NCBI RefSeq assembly: GCF_020297365.1 | Contig: NZ_JAIXIG010000002.1 | Location: 1 to 64,000, forward strand | DNA length: 64,000 bases | DNA from: Curtobacterium oceanosedimentum | GTDB lineage: Bacteria; Actinomycetota; Actinomycetes; Actinomycetales; Microbacteriaceae | Direction: 5' to 3' | Shown: positions 25,986 through 35,625 of the stretch, piece by piece | Layout of the letters: each line of letters opens with the position of its first letter | Position numbering within the stretch: position 1 is the stretch's first letter | Program-made: the position numbers and the translations under genes | The notes under the pieces: generated by a model | Told to the model about the DNA's origin: nothing | Database searches by the model: none | Seen by the model: only the letters and a program-made list of their open reading frames with translations

Positions 25986-27095
25986 GTGAACATCAGCGAC
26001 TATGCCGCCGGCTTCGCAGAAGACCCCGGCTACCTCGACCACGCTGCGTTCGGCCCCGTGCAGACCGCCGTGCTCGAGGAGCAGCGCGTGCTCGGCACCA
26101 TCCAGGCGCACATGCGCTTCGGGTCGATGGAGACCCTCGACGAGCAGGACGCCCGCGTCCGCGCCGTCGCCGCACGTCTGGTCGGTCGCCGCGAGGACCA
26201 GGTCGTCTCGCAGCCGGCGACGACCCCGGGCCTGCTGCACACCGCCTTCGGGCTGACCGGCGGCGTGCTGGTGTCCGCCGACGAGTACCCGTCGCTGCCG
26301 CTCGCACTCGCCAGCGCCGCTTCGGCCACCGGCGGGCGGGTGCAGCCCGTCGTCATCGAGTCGGGTGCCGGCTGGGTGACCCCCGAGCTGATCCGTGACC
26401 GCCTGACCGACGAGGTGACCGCCGTCGCGGTGTCCCTGGTCGACTGGCGCACCGGCTACCTGACCGACCTCGCCGCCATCCGCGAGGTCATCGGGGACCG
26501 CCTGCTCGTCGTCGACGCGATCCAGGGCTTCGGCGTCGTCGACGCTCCGTACGAGGTCGCCGACGTCGTCGCCACCGGCGGCCAGAAGTGGCTGCACGCC
26601 GGGTGGGGCACCGGGTTCGTCGCGTTCAGCGACCGTGCGCTGAACCGCCTGCGTCCGGCGCTGTCCGGTCCGCACGGCACCTCGGGCTGGCCCGCCGAGG
26701 TACCGTCCGTCCGTCCGGGTGCCGCCGGGTACCAGATGTCCCGCATCGACCCCGTCGCCCAGGCCCGGCTGGCCGTGTCCCTCGAGCGCCTCACCGCGGT
26801 GGGTGTCCGCGCGGTGGCCGAGCGTGTGTCCGAGCGGGTCGAGCGCGTCTTCGCGATCGCCGACGAGTTCGGGCTCGAGGTCGAGTCGAGCCGCGACCCC
26901 GCCGAGCGCGCCGGCATCGTCGTGCTGCGCCCGGCGCAGGGCAGACTGACGGCGCTCTCCGCGGCGATGCACAACCACGGCGTGACGGCGACGACGCGGC
27001 TCGGTGTCGCCCGGGTGTCGGTCTTCGCGTCGACCACGGACGCGACGCTCGACATGTTCCGCGACGCCTGCGTCTCGTACGCCACCATGCAGTAG
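25986..27095 (+). CDS. Class V aminotransferase-fold PLP enzyme
   Basis: PLP enzyme of the fold-type I class V (cysteine desulfurase-like / isopenicillin epimerase-like) group; 369 residues. PLP-binding residues are visible: Asp177 and Gln180 in VVDAIQGFG and the Schiff-base Lys201 in ATGGQKWLHAGWGTG. The N-terminal LDHAAFGPV and the C-terminal VARVSVFASTTDATLDMF are typical of this subgroup. No cysteine-desulfurase active-site loop is apparent, so a lyase or aminotransferase role is possible; the substrate is unknown. The start is GTG with GGAAGG upstream and TAGGCT near 25947 as a likely -10. Confidence 0.82.
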   Translation: MNISDYAAGFAEDPGYLDHAAFGPVQTAVLEEQRVLGTIQAHMRFGSMETLDEQDARVRAVAARLVGRREDQVVSQPATTPGLLHTAFGLTGGVLVSADEYPSLPLALASAASATGGRVQPVVIESGAGWVTPELIRDRLTDEVTAVAVSLVDWRTGYLTDLAAIREVIGDRLLVVDAIQGFGVVDAPYEVADVVATGGQKWLHAGWGTGFVAFSDRALNRLRPALSGPHGTSGWPAEVPSVRPGAAGYQMSRIDPVAQARLAVSLERLTAVGVRAVAERVSERVERVFAIADEFGLEVESSRDPAERAGIVVLRPAQGRLTALSAAMHNHGVTATTRLGVARVSVFASTTDATLDMFRDACVSYATMQ

Positions 27096-27344
27096 CAGCG
27101 TCTCGTGTCGCCCGTCCGCAGCCGGCGAGCGGTCACCACACCCCGCTCACGTCCGCCGGGTGGTCACCACCTGTCGGCTGGCACCGTCGCACCCGACGGT
27201 TCGTGACCAGTCGGGGCGACCCGCCCGACCGCGGCGCGAGCCGCGCTCGCGTTGTTCAGACGCGCGACACCTGGGCAACCGCGTGTCGCTGCCGGGCTGT
27301 CGGAGGCCGGACGTACGTTGTCCCCATCGGGCACCGCGCCCGAT
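27096..27344. repeat. Non-coding gap with GGTCACCAC repeats
   Basis: The 342-bp gap before phoH shows no coding signal. It contains GGTCACCAC twice (near 27132 and 27162), TCGGCTGGCAC near 27174 and GTGACCAG near 27202, sequence elements shared with 9150-9350 and 35340-35440. Downstream, TACGTT near 27314 could be the phoH -10. Confidence 0.45.
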
Positions 27345-27394
27345 CGAAGCGGCCACGCAACGGTGCTTCGGGACCGCTCCAGTGGCCGCGTTCG
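27345..27394 (+). ncRNA. Candidate structured leader of phoH
   Basis: CGAAGCGGCCAC (27345-27356) pairs with GTGGCCGCGTTCG (27382-27394), a 12-bp stem with one bulged G. Inside, CGGT (27361-27364) pairs with ACCG (27373-27376). The structure lies 43 nt before the phoH start, with no T-run. It may be a cis-regulatory element; no known class is recognised. Confidence 0.35.
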
Positions 27395-27437
27395 AGGACA
27401 TGGACCGGGCCGGTCGCGGCCCGGGGATGGAGTGGTC

Positions 27438-28793
27438 GTGACCTCTCAGAACGTCTCTCGCGGAACGCAGCACCAGCACACCGCGGACTCGTCCACATCG
27501 GTCGCCCAGCGCACGTACGTGCTCGACACATCGGTGCTCCTCAGCGATCCGCGGGCACTGTTCCGCTTCGCCGAGCACGCGGTCGTCCTGCCCGTGGTCG
27601 TCGTCAGCGAGCTCGAGTCGAAGCGCAACGACCCGGAGATCGGGTACTTCGCCCGGCAGGCCCTGCGGCTGCTCGACGAACTGCGCATCGAACACGAACG
27701 GCTCGACTTCCCGATCGCACTCGGCGACGGCGGCTCGTTCCGGGTCGAGCTGAACCACTCGAACCAGTCCGTCCTGCCGTCGGGGCTGCAGCTCGGCGAC
27801 AACGACTCGCGGATCCTCGCGGTGGCCTCGAACCTGCAGAACGACGGGCTCGACGTGGTCGTCGTCTCGAAGGACCTGCCCCTGCGGGTGAAGGCGTCGT
27901 CGATCGGCATGGCGGCCGAGGAGTACCGCGCCGAGCTCGCCGTCGACTCCGGCTACACGGGCATCGCCGACCTGCAGGTCTCCGGCGAGCAGATGGCCCA
28001 CCTGTACGAGACGGAGGAGATCCGCTCCGCCGATCTCACGGACGTCCCCGTGAACACCGGGGTCGTCATCCACTCCGAGCGGGGGTCGGCGCTGGGCCGG
28101 GTGCACGTCGCCGGTGCCGTGTCCCTGGTGCGCGGTGACCGCGAGGTGTTCGGGCTGCGCGGTCGCTCGGCCGAGCAGCGGCTGGCGATCGACGCCCTGC
28201 TCGACCCCGAGATCGGCATCGTGTCCCTGGGCGGCAGCGCCGGCACCGGCAAGTCGGCGCTCGCCCTGTGCGCCGGGCTCGAGGCGGTGCTCGAACGACA
28301 GCAGCACAAGAAGATCATGGTGTTCCGACCCCTGTACGCGGTGGGTGGGCAGGATCTGGGCTTCCTGCCCGGGGACGCTGGCGAGAAGATGAACCCGTGG
28401 GCCCAGGCGGTGTACGACACCCTCGGGTCGGTGGTGTCCGACAACGTCCTCGACGAGGTGATCGAGCGCGGCCTGATCGAGGTGCTGCCCCTCACGCACA
28501 TCCGCGGACGGTCCCTGCACGACGCGTTCGTGATCGTGGACGAGGCCCAGTCGCTCGAGCGGAACGTCCTGCTCACGATGCTCTCGCGCATCGGCCAGAA
28601 CTCGCGGGTCGTGCTCACCCACGACGTCGCGCAGCGGGACAACCTGCGGGTCGGGCGGCACGACGGCATCGCCTCGGTGATCGAGCGGCTCAAGGGGCAC
28701 CCGCTGTTCGCGCACGTCACGCTGACGCGATCCGAGCGGTCCGCCATCGCCGCCCTGGTCACGGACCTGCTCGACTCGCCCGACCTGCCGTAG
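27438..28793 (+). CDS. PIN-domain PhoH ATPase (PhoH2/YlaK type)
   Basis: Fusion of an N-terminal PIN ribonuclease domain with a PhoH P-loop ATPase. Characterised PhoH2 proteins are ATP-dependent RNA helicase/RNases. PIN acidic residues include D30 in [12 protein letters not shown] and the later [11 protein letters not shown] and [11 protein letters not shown] segments. The ATPase has Walker [12 protein letters not shown], Walker [12 protein letters not shown] and [12 protein letters not shown]. It is 451 residues from the GTG at 27438, with GGGGATGGAG upstream. The 5' gap has a candidate structured leader. Two successive hairpins follow the stop. Confidence 0.92.
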   Translation: MTSQNVSRGTQHQHTADSSTSVAQRTYVLDTSVLLSDPRALFRFAEHAVVLPVVVVSELESKRNDPEIGYFARQALRLLDELRIEHERLDFPIALGDGGSFRVELNHSNQSVLPSGLQLGDNDSRILAVASNLQNDGLDVVVVSKDLPLRVKASSIGMAAEEYRAELAVDSGYTGIADLQVSGEQMAHLYETEEIRSADLTDVPVNTGVVIHSERGSALGRVHVAGAVSLVRGDREVFGLRGRSAEQRLAIDALLDPEIGIVSLGGSAGTGKSALALCAGLEAVLERQQHKKIMVFRPLYAVGGQDLGFLPGDAGEKMNPWAQAVYDTLGSVVSDNVLDEVIERGLIEVLPLTHIRGRSLHDAFVIVDEAQSLERNVLLTMLSRIGQNSRVVLTHDVAQRDNLRVGRHDGIASVIERLKGHPLFAHVTLTRSERSAIAALVTDLLDSPDLP

Positions 28794-28820
28794 CGGCGGG
28801 CGGCGGGTCTTCGCGCTCAC

Positions 28821-28856
28821 CGACAGGTCACGCGCCTCCAGGCGCGTGACCTGTCG
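28821..28856 (+). terminator. Terminator hairpin after phoH
   Basis: A perfect 16-bp stem (28821-28836 with 28841-28856) with TCCA loop lies 28 nt after the phoH stop. Confidence 0.8.
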
Positions 28857-28890
28857 CTCAGTGCGTGAGGCGGGTCGAGCTGCCACCGGA

Positions 28891-28934
28891 CGGACGGGAG
28901 GCCCGGTGCCAGCTGGCACCGGGCCTCCCGTCCG
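28891..28934. terminator. Bidirectional terminator-like palindrome, GGACGGGAGGC family
   Basis: A 20-bp perfect stem (28891-28910 with 28915-28934) with a self-complementary AGCT loop lies between the convergent phoH and fumC. It makes a second, tandem terminator after the unrelated hairpin at 28821. Confidence 0.8.
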
Positions 28935-28953
28935 GTGTGTGCGTGTGTGTGCG

Positions 28954-30357
28954 TCAGTTCGGGTGCGTCATGGACAGCACGTCGAGCGCCTCGTCGAGCT
29001 GCGCCTCGGTGACCTCGCCACGCTCGACGTGGCCGAGGGCCACGACGGCTTCGCGCACGGTGATGCCCTCGGCGACGGCGTACTTCGCGACCTTGGCAGC
29101 AGCCTCGTAGCCGATGACCCGGTTGAGCGGGGTGACGATCGACGGGGACGACTCCGCGAAGGCACGTGCCCGCTCGAGGTTCGCCTGCAGCCCGTCGATG
29201 GTCTTGTCGGCGAGCACGCGCGAGCTGTTCGCCAGCAGGCGGATCGACTCGAGCAGTGCCGTGCCCATCACCGGGATCGCGACGTTGAGCTCGAACGCAC
29301 CGGAGGCGCCGGCCCAGGCGATAGTCGCGTCGTTGCCGATGACCCGGGCGCCGACCATGAGCGTGGCCTCGGGGATCACCGGGTTCACCTTGCCGGGCAT
29401 GATCGACGAGCCCGGCTGCAGGTCGGGGATGTGCAGTTCTCCGAGGCCGGTGTTCGGGCCGGAACCCATCCAGCGCAGGTCGTTGTTGATCTTGGTCAGG
29501 CTGACCGCGAGCACCCGGAGCGCCCCGGACGCCTCGACCAGGGCGTCGCGCGCGCCCTGCGCCTCGAAGTGGTCGACGGCCTCGGTGATCGGCAGGTCGG
29601 TGTCGCTCGCGAGCTGGGCGATGACCCGCTGCGGGAAGCCCGTCGGGGTGTTGATGCCGGTGCCGACCGCGGTACCGCCGAGCGGGACCTCGGCGACGCG
29701 GGGGAGCGTGGCCTGCACGCGCTCGATGCCGAGGCGGATCTGCCGTGCGTAGCCGCCGAACTCCTGGCCGAGGGTGACCGGGGTGGCGTCCATCAGATGC
29801 GTGCGCCCGGACTTCACGGCATCCGCCCAGAGGGTCGCCTTCGCCTCGAGCGACTCGGCGAGGTGCTCGAGCGCGGGCACGAGCGTGCGGATGAGCGCCT
29901 CGGTCACGGCGACGTGCACCGAGGTCGGGAAGACGTCGTTCGACGACTGCGAGGCGTTGACGTGGTCGTTCGGGTGGACGGACGACCCCGCGATGTCGGA
30001 CGCCAGCGTCGCGAGCACCTCGTTCATGTTCATGTTCGACGAGGTGCCGCTGCCGGTCTGGTACACGTCGACGGGGAACTGGTCGTGGTGCTGGCCGCCG
30101 ATGACCAGGTCCGCCGCCCGCGCCACGGCGTCCGCCACGGCCGGTTCGACGATGCCGAGCTCGCCGTTCACGATCGCCGCCGCACGCTTGATGCGGGCGA
30201 GGGCGACGATCTGCGCCGACTCGAGCCCCGTACCGGAGATGGGGAAGCTCTCGACCGCACGCTGGGTCTGGGCGCGGTAGAGCGCCGACTTCGGGACCCG
30301 CACCTCGCCCATGGTGTCGTGCTCGATGCGGAACTCGGTCTCGGTGGTGTCGGTCAC
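28954..30357 (-). CDS. fumC: Fumarate hydratase class II
   Basis: Fe-independent fumarase interconverting fumarate and malate in the TCA cycle, acting as a homotetramer in the cytosol. The 467-residue protein carries the superfamily signature [11 protein letters not shown], the substrate-binding [15 protein letters not shown] and [17 protein letters not shown], and the catalytic His region [20 protein letters not shown]. The start is GTG with AGGAAGGACC upstream. It is the last gene of the minus-strand run from xseA to fumC, a gene order similar to other actinobacteria. Confidence 0.97.
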   Translation of the reverse strand: MTDTTETEFRIEHDTMGEVRVPKSALYRAQTQRAVESFPISGTGLESAQIVALARIKRAAAIVNGELGIVEPAVADAVARAADLVIGGQHHDQFPVDVYQTGSGTSSNMNMNEVLATLASDIAGSSVHPNDHVNASQSSNDVFPTSVHVAVTEALIRTLVPALEHLAESLEAKATLWADAVKSGRTHLMDATPVTLGQEFGGYARQIRLGIERVQATLPRVAEVPLGGTAVGTGINTPTGFPQRVIAQLASDTDLPITEAVDHFEAQGARDALVEASGALRVLAVSLTKINNDLRWMGSGPNTGLGELHIPDLQPGSSIMPGKVNPVIPEATLMVGARVIGNDATIAWAGASGAFELNVAIPVMGTALLESIRLLANSSRVLADKTIDGLQANLERARAFAESSPSIVTPLNRVIGYEAAAKVAKYAVAEGITVREAVVALGHVERGEVTEAQLDEALDVLSMTHPN

Positions 30358-30452
30358 GTCGTCGTGGTCCTTCCTGGGGTGCTCGCCGGTCGCGGTCGCG
30401 CCGGCCCGTGCTCGCGCCCCGGGGTCGCCGGGGCGGGCGTCGTGGTGGTCGG

Positions 30453-31067
30453 TCAGACCTGGCCCACGACGGTGTCGATGGTGACCTCGCCCGTCGCGAG
30501 GTCGTAGGTCGCCCCGACGACGGCCAATCTACCCTCGGCGATCGCGTCCGAGACGGCGCCGGAGCGCTCGATCACCTGGCGGAGCGTGCCCTCGAGGTGG
30601 GCGGCGCCGACGGCTTCCTGCGGCAGCTCCGGGTCGGTGGCGCGGACGCGCTCGACGCTCGGTGCGATGGCGTCGACCAGGGCCTGCAGGTGCGGCGCCG
30701 GGACGGGTTCGCCGGAGCGCGCGGCCGCGACGGCACCGCACCCGGTGTGGCGCAGCACGACGACCAGGGGCGTGCCCAGAGCGACGACCGCGAACTCGAT
30801 CGAGCCGAGCACGACGTCGTCGACGATCTGCCCGGCGTTGCGGATGGCGAAGAGGTCCCCGATGCCGGCGTCGAACACGTGCTCGAACGGCACCCGCGAG
30901 TCCGAGCAGCCCAGGACGGTCGCGAACGGCGCCTGCGACCCCTCGAGCTCGGTCCGGCGGTCGGGGTCGATGCGCCCCATCCGGCGCTTGTCGGCGGCGA
31001 AACGCGCGTTGCCCTCGACGAGCAGGCGCAGGGCGTCGGACGGGGTGGAAGCGGCACGGTCGGGCAT
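30453..31067 (-). CDS. Beta-class carbonic anhydrase
   Basis: Zinc enzyme that interconverts CO2 and bicarbonate. The ligands are C54-x-D56-x-R58 (GCSDSRVP) and H107/C110 (RHTGCGAV), the full beta-CA set. 204 residues is normal. A Gly/Asp-rich loop ([10 protein letters not shown]) shapes the active site. It lies 95 bp before fumC and 54 bp after the DUF4245 gene on the same strand, so it is probably cotranscribed. Its RBS GAGGAGCCCC precedes the ATG at 31067. Confidence 0.94.
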   Translation of the reverse strand: MPDRAASTPSDALRLLVEGNARFAADKRRMGRIDPDRRTELEGSQAPFATVLGCSDSRVPFEHVFDAGIGDLFAIRNAGQIVDDVVLGSIEFAVVALGTPLVVVLRHTGCGAVAAARSGEPVPAPHLQALVDAIAPSVERVRATDPELPQEAVGAAHLEGTLRQVIERSGAVSDAIAEGRLAVVGATYDLATGEVTIDTVVGQV

Positions 31068-31121
31068 GGGGCTCCTCGGGTGAGTGGGTCGGGTTCGGGG
31101 CGGCTGCGGAGGTGGGTGCTG

Positions 31122-31757
31122 CTACTCGTCCAGCTGCCGGGCGACGGCCGTCGCGACCGTGCGGAAGGACGCGTCGTCGGCCGTGCCGGAGAGCACGATC
31201 GTGTCCTGCCCGAAGGTCGACACGAGCGAGTACGCGTGGTTGCCGGCGTCGGAGCCCTCGCTCCGACGGTCGTACACGGTCCACTCGGTCGAGCCGATCG
31301 TGCGCGTGCCGGTCGCGGGGCGCTGGTCGAGCTGGTTGGCGACCCACGAGGCGTTGGCGTCGATGCCCTGCTGCAGGCCGAGGTACTGCTTGTCCGGGGT
31401 GACGAGTCCGACGGTCCAGACGTCGACCCCGTCGGTGGTCTTGCTCGCGAAGTCCGCGCGGTTCGAGCTGAAGCCGTCGGGCAGGGTGGGCGCGGCGAGC
31501 GTGACGTCGTCGACGTTCGCCTTCGCCGCCACCTGCTGGTAGTCGACCGAGCGGTCGACGGTGTTGTCGGGACGTACGACCACCGCGACCAGCACCAGCA
31601 CGATGGCCAGGGAAGCGACGAGGGCGATGACCAGGTTGAAGGCGGTCTGGTGCTGTCGGCGGGCGGTCCGGGCGGCGTCCTTGCGGGCCCAGGTCTCCTC
31701 CGGCGTCTCGGGGCGACCGAGCTCCGCGACGATCGGGCGGCCGTTCGCGTCGGTCAT
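31122..31757 (-). CDS. DUF4245 family membrane protein
   Basis: Actinobacterial DUF4245 protein, function unknown; 211 residues from ATG 31757. A cytosolic N-terminus with an Arg-rich stretch precedes one TM helix ([20 protein letters not shown]). An extracytoplasmic domain follows, with the family segments [16 protein letters not shown] and [18 protein letters not shown]. In many actinobacteria it sits between xseB and glpX; here it follows xseB with a 4-bp overlap (ATGA), while glpX is 7 kb away. Upstream in-frame starts would overlap xseB and are rejected. Confidence 0.87.
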   Translation of the reverse strand: MTDANGRPIVAELGRPETPEETWARKDAARTARRQHQTAFNLVIALVASLAIVLVLVAVVVRPDNTVDRSVDYQQVAAKANVDDVTLAAPTLPDGFSSNRADFASKTTDGVDVWTVGLVTPDKQYLGLQQGIDANASWVANQLDQRPATGTRTIGSTEWTVYDRRSEGSDAGNHAYSLVSTFGQDTIVLSGTADDASFRTVATAVARQLDE

Positions 31758-31999
31758 CGGCCGGAGCCGTCCTCGGCGCTGCTGGCGGCGCGGGCTGCGT
31801 CGAGGCGTGCGCGGGCACCGACCAACCACTCCTCGCACCGCGCGGCGAGGGCCTCGCCCCGCTCCCACAGTGCGAGCGAGCGTTCGAGGGTGGCGGACCC
31901 CTGCTCGAGCTCGCTCACCACGCGCACGAGTTCGTCGCGGGCTGCTTCGTAGCTCAGCGACTGGACGTCGGTCTGCTCGGGTTCCTGCTGGGATGGCAC
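31754..31999 (-). CDS. xseB: Exodeoxyribonuclease VII small subunit
   Basis: 81-residue small subunit of Exo VII, which caps the large subunit and regulates its single-strand DNA exonuclease activity. The helical-hairpin family core is visible: [20 protein letters not shown], then [20 protein letters not shown]. The short N-terminal tail is Gln/Glu-rich. It lies 71 bp after xseA and overlaps the DUF4245 start by 4 bp. Confidence 0.94.
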   Translation of the reverse strand: MPSQQEPEQTDVQSLSYEAARDELVRVVSELEQGSATLERSLALWERGEALAARCEEWLVGARARLDAARAASSAEDGSGR

Positions 32000-32070
32000 G
32001 GGTCGATCCTACCGAGCGTCGACTCGTGCCCGGCCGTGACGGGTGCGCCTGTGGAGAACTCCCACGGCGT

Positions 32071-33321
32071 TCACGGGGCCGCCGGACCGGAGCCGTCCGG
32101 ACCGGGGCCCTCGGGCTCGAGCGTGCCCGTCGCGGTGCCGGCCCCGAGCGTCACCTGCACGGCCGTCGGACCGGTCAGGTCGGCCGCCCCGCGGACCACT
32201 CCGCCGTCGGTGCGCTGCACGATCGCGTAGCCCCGACGCAGGGTGTCCCGCGGTGAGAGCGCGCGGAGCCGCGCGGTGAGGTGGCCGACCTCGGAGTGAC
32301 CGCGTTCGAGCCGGCGGTCGAGGAGCTCCCGGGCACGGGACAGGTCGCGGGCGACCTCTTCCGCGCGGGTGTCGACGAGCCACGCGGTCGAGGCGAGCGC
32401 CGGCCGCGACCGGAGCGCGGCCAGCCGGTCCGCCTCGACCGACAGCGTGTGGGAGAGGCGCAGGCCCAGCCGGGCACGGGCCTGTCGCACGTTCGCCAGC
32501 TCCTCGGCGACGTCGGGCACGACCCGCTTGGCCGCGTCGGTCGGGGTCGAGGCGCGCAGGTCGGCGACCTCGTCGAGGATGGGCCGGTCGGCCTCGTGGC
32601 CGATGGCGGAGACGATGGGCGTCGACGCGGACGCCGCCGCGCGGACGAGTCCTTCGTCGCTGAACCCGAGCAGGTTCTGGAAGTCACCGCCACCGCGGGC
32701 GATGATGATGACGTCGACCTCGGGGTCGGCGTCGAGCTCGAGGATCGCGGCCGTGACCTCGCCGACGGTCCGTTCGCCCTGCACGGCGGTGTGCACGGTG
32801 CGGAACTCCACCTGGGGCCAGCGCAGCTGCGCGTTCCGCTTGACGTCCTTCTCGGCGTCGGAGTCCTTGCCGGTGACGAGTCCGATGCGGTGCGGCAGGA
32901 ACGGCAGGCGCTTCTTGCGGGCGGGGTCGAACAGGCCCTCCTCGGCCAGGGTGCGGCGCAGGCGTTCGAGCCGTTCGAGCAGGTCGCCGAGGCCGACGTG
33001 CTTCATCTCGACGACCTGCATGGTGAGCGAGCCGCCCTTGACCCAGTAGTTCGGCTTGAGCGCCGCCACCACGCGGTCGCCCTGCTTGATGTCGGCCGGC
33101 ACCCGGGAGCGCACGCTCGACCAGATGGAGAACGACACGGTGGCGTCGACCTCGACGTCCTTGAGCTTGCCGTAGACGTTGCCGCCGGCGACGTTCCACT
33201 GCGTGATCTCGCCCTCGACCCAGGCGGTGCCGAGGCGGTCGATCCAGTCCCGGAGCTTCGCGCCGAGGAGCGCCACGGGCCACGGGTTGTCGGCCGTCGG
33301 CGGGCCCTGTTCGATCGCCAT
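32071..33321 (-). CDS. xseA: Exodeoxyribonuclease VII large subunit
   Basis: Catalytic subunit of Exo VII, a metal-independent bidirectional single-strand DNA exonuclease used in repair. The N-terminal OB-fold reads [22 protein letters not shown]. The catalytic domain has [34 protein letters not shown] and [31 protein letters not shown] coiled-coil region follows (about 275-360), then a C-terminal segment with [18 protein letters not shown] 33321 is chosen for its AAGGAG site. 416 residues. It heads the minus-strand operon and is divergent from ispH. Confidence 0.96.
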   Translation of the reverse strand: MAIEQGPPTADNPWPVALLGAKLRDWIDRLGTAWVEGEITQWNVAGGNVYGKLKDVEVDATVSFSIWSSVRSRVPADIKQGDRVVAALKPNYWVKGGSLTMQVVEMKHVGLGDLLERLERLRRTLAEEGLFDPARKKRLPFLPHRIGLVTGKDSDAEKDVKRNAQLRWPQVEFRTVHTAVQGERTVGEVTAAILELDADPEVDVIIIARGGGDFQNLLGFSDEGLVRAAASASTPIVSAIGHEADRPILDEVADLRASTPTDAAKRVVPDVAEELANVRQARARLGLRLSHTLSVEADRLAALRSRPALASTAWLVDTRAEEVARDLSRARELLDRRLERGHSEVGHLTARLRALSPRDTLRRGYAIVQRTDGGVVRGAADLTGPTAVQVTLGAGTATGTLEPEGPGPDGSGPAAP

Positions 33322-33432
33322 GTCGCTCCTTGTCCAACTGGGACGTCCATCGTGCACGAGACCGGTGACAGGGGTCGTCCTCGGGTTCTCCACAGGGGCC
33401 TGCACGCCCAGGTCGCGCGCGTCCCGCTCACC

Positions 33433-33438
33433 TATCAT
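33433..33438 (+). promoter_or_regulatory. -10 box of ispH (leaderless type)
   Basis: TATCAT lies 7 nt before the GTG at 33446. Confidence 0.45.
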
Positions 33439-33445
33439 CGGGGAC

Positions 33446-34510
33446 GTGACGATCACCAACGGCCACACGGTCCCACTCGCCCCGCCGCGAGTGCACGCGG
33501 CGCGCGGTCGCCTGCGGGACGAACCGGTCGCCGGCCCGAAGAAGGTCCTGCTCGCGGCGCCCCGCGGGTACTGCGCGGGCGTGGACCGGGCGGTCGTCGC
33601 CGTCGAACAAGCGCTCGAGCAGTACGGCGAGCCCGTCTACGTCCGCAAGCAGATCGTCCACAACGTGCACGTGGTGTCGACGCTCGAGCAGCGTGGTGCC
33701 GTGTTCGTCGACGACGTGGCCGAGGTCCCGCGCGGCTCGCACGTCGTGTTCAGCGCGCACGGTGTCTCCCCGGCGGTCGTCGCCGGTGCTGCTGACCGCG
33801 ACCTGCATGCCATCGACGCCACCTGCCCGCTCGTCACGAAGGTCCACCGCGAAGCCACCCGGTTCGCGAAGGCCGACCGCACCATCATCCTGATCGGGCA
33901 CGCCGGCCACGAAGAGGTCGAGGGCACCATGGGGCACGCCCCGGACCGCACGATCCTGGTCAACGGCCCGGCGGACGTCGCCGCGCTCCAGGTCGACGAT
34001 CCGGACAACCTCGTGTGGCTGTCGCAGACCACGCTGAGCGTCGACGAGACGATGGAGACCGTCCGCCTGCTGCGCGAGCGGTTCCCCGCCATCCAGGACC
34101 CGCCGTCGGACGACATCTGCTACGCCACCCAGAACCGCCAGGTCGCGATCAAGAAGGTCGCGCCGGCAGCCGACCTGGTGATCGTCGTCGGTTCGGCGAA
34201 CTCGTCGAACAGCGTCCGCCTGGTCGAGGTCGCGCTCGAGCACGGCGCCCGTGCCGCGCACCGCGTGGACTACGCCGAGGAGATCCAGCAGGAGTGGCTC
34301 GACGGCGTCGGCACCGTCGGCGTCACGAGCGGTGCGTCCGTGCCGGAGGAACTCGTGGCCGAGGTGCTCGAGCAGCTCGCCGACGCGGGCTACGCCTCGG
34401 TCGAAGAGGTCGTCACCGCGCACGAGGACCTCATGTTCTCGCTCCCGAAGGAGCTCCGCACCGATGCGTCGGGCAACGCGACGCGCGCACTCGGCGGGCG
34501 TCGGGCATGA
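33446..34510 (+). CDS. ispH: 4-hydroxy-3-methylbut-2-enyl diphosphate reductase
   Basis: Iron-sulfur enzyme of the last MEP-pathway step, making isopentenyl and dimethylallyl diphosphate; the substrate for the cis-prenyltransferase at 25 kb depends on it. The three cluster cysteines are C43 ([13 protein letters not shown]), C127 ([11 protein letters not shown]) and C223 ([11 protein letters not shown]). The catalytic segment is [13 protein letters not shown], and [10 protein letters not shown] is also conserved. 354 residues from a GTG preceded closely by a -10 box. It overlaps the next gene by 4 bp (ATGA). Confidence 0.96.
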   Translation: MTITNGHTVPLAPPRVHAARGRLRDEPVAGPKKVLLAAPRGYCAGVDRAVVAVEQALEQYGEPVYVRKQIVHNVHVVSTLEQRGAVFVDDVAEVPRGSHVVFSAHGVSPAVVAGAADRDLHAIDATCPLVTKVHREATRFAKADRTIILIGHAGHEEVEGTMGHAPDRTILVNGPADVAALQVDDPDNLVWLSQTTLSVDETMETVRLLRERFPAIQDPPSDDICYATQNRQVAIKKVAPAADLVIVVGSANSSNSVRLVEVALEHGARAAHRVDYAEEIQQEWLDGVGTVGVTSGASVPEELVAEVLEQLADAGYASVEEVVTAHEDLMFSLPKELRTDASGNATRALGGRRA

Positions 34511-35250
34511 GCGGCGTGGGCAACTGGTCGTCGGTCCCGCGGCGTGAACCGGCGGACCAGGACCCCGGCACGAGCGTCGGCCTGGAGGCCCGTGGTGTGT
34601 CCACGATGTCGGCTCCCGTCACCGGGGACGGCCGACCCCAGGGCCGCCCGGCGCCCGGGTACGGCGAGTACGCGCCCGAGGGCTGGGTGAACCCGGTGCT
34701 CGTCGAGCAGGAACGGCAGGAGCAGGAACGCCAGGAGCGGGAGCGCCAGGCAGGGGAACAGCAGGACCCGGCTCCGGTCGCTCGCGTGCGCGACGGTGCT
34801 CGCGGCGGCCTCCCCGGCAGGGACGCTCCGTCCGGTACGGTCCCCGGCGGAGCGCAGCGGTCGATGGCGCGCAGCCGGTTCGGTCGGACCCCGGCCGACT
34901 TCGTGCTCACCGTCGGACTGCTCGCCTTCGGGCTCGTCTCCGTGGTGCAGTCCCTGTCCGTCGGACAGGTCGCCTCGACCGTGCGGCGCACCCTCGAGAC
35001 CCAGTACACGGAGCTGAACGACCCGAGCGCGCTGAGCACGGCCGCTGCCGTCGTGGCGATCAGCAACGTCGTCGTGTTCGCCCTGGTCGCCTGGTGGTCC
35101 ATCCGTCGGCTCCGCGCACAGAAGCGGACGTTCTGGGTGCCGCTCGTCGGCGCGGTCGTCGCCACGGCGGTCAGCACGATCGCGTTCGTCGTCGTGGTCA
35201 TGCAGGACCCGGCCTTCGTCGACTTCATGCTGCGCCAGTCCGGCGTCTGA
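34507..35250 (+). CDS. Multi-pass membrane protein with disordered N-terminus (possibly DUF6264)
   Basis: 247-residue protein coupled to ispH by an ATGA overlap. The first 120 residues are low complexity, with a [12 protein letters not shown] segment and an unusual Glu/Arg/Gln repeat stretch ([18 protein letters not shown]). Three hydrophobic helices follow (about 133-152, 178-198 and 210-232). The layout recalls the small DUF6264-type membrane proteins of Microbacteriaceae, but I am not certain. It may supply nothing to the MEP pathway; coupling is the only functional hint. Confidence 0.7.
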   Translation: MSGVGNWSSVPRREPADQDPGTSVGLEARGVSTMSAPVTGDGRPQGRPAPGYGEYAPEGWVNPVLVEQERQEQERQERERQAGEQQDPAPVARVRDGARGGLPGRDAPSGTVPGGAQRSMARSRFGRTPADFVLTVGLLAFGLVSVVQSLSVGQVASTVRRTLETQYTELNDPSALSTAAAVVAISNVVVFALVAWWSIRRLRAQKRTFWVPLVGAVVATAVSTIAFVVVVMQDPAFVDFMLRQSGV

Positions 35251-35339
35251 CGGCCCGACGCCGCTGCCGCTGCCGCTGCCGCAGTCGCACCGCCTGGCGC
35301 AGCTGCCGCAGCCGAACGGTCACAATACGCCGCAGCCTC

Positions 35340-35440
35340 GACGCTGAGGGGTCACGTCGTGTCGCCCGGCGCCGGAGCGATCGACCGTTCGCGACCACTC
35401 GACCCTGCGCGCGCGGGGAGTCGTGACCAGTCGGCGCCGG
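35340..35440. repeat. Repeat-derived intergenic segment with inverted arms
   Basis: This part of the 375-bp gap before the M18 peptidase gene carries GCGACCACTCGACC near 35392 and GTGACCAGTCGG near 35423. The second also occurs near 27202 (GTGACCAGTCGGGG). The segment between 35260 and 35300 is a CCGCTG hexamer run. No coding signal is seen. Confidence 0.4.
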
Positions 35441-35451
35441 GCCCAGGCGTG

Positions 35452-35605
35452 CCGTCGGGCCCGGCCGTCGGACTCCGCCCGTCGGGCCCGTCCCGTCGGA
35501 CCCGTCCCGTCGGACTCCATCCGTCGGACCCGGCCCGTCGGACTCCGCCCGTCGGACTCGGCCCGTCGGACTCGGCCCGTCGGACTCGGCCCGTCGGACC
35601 CCGGC
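35452..35605. repeat. 14-bp tandem repeat array, about eleven units
   Basis: The core CGTCGG recurs at 35466, 35480, 35494, 35508, 35522, 35536, 35550, 35564, 35578 and 35592, an exact 14-bp period, with one more unit 13 bp earlier. The consensus unit is CCCGTCGGACTCGG with variation at positions 10-14. The last three units are near-identical. It lies in the 3' gap between convergent genes, 21 bp from the M18 peptidase stop. 14 is not a multiple of 3, so the array is not a coding repeat. Confidence 0.9.
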
Positions 35606-35625
35606 CAGCCGGAGCGCGCCGGAGG

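Noticed and set aside
35452-35605. CRISPR array
   Set aside because: Units are contiguous 14-mers without unique spacers, and no cas genes are present.
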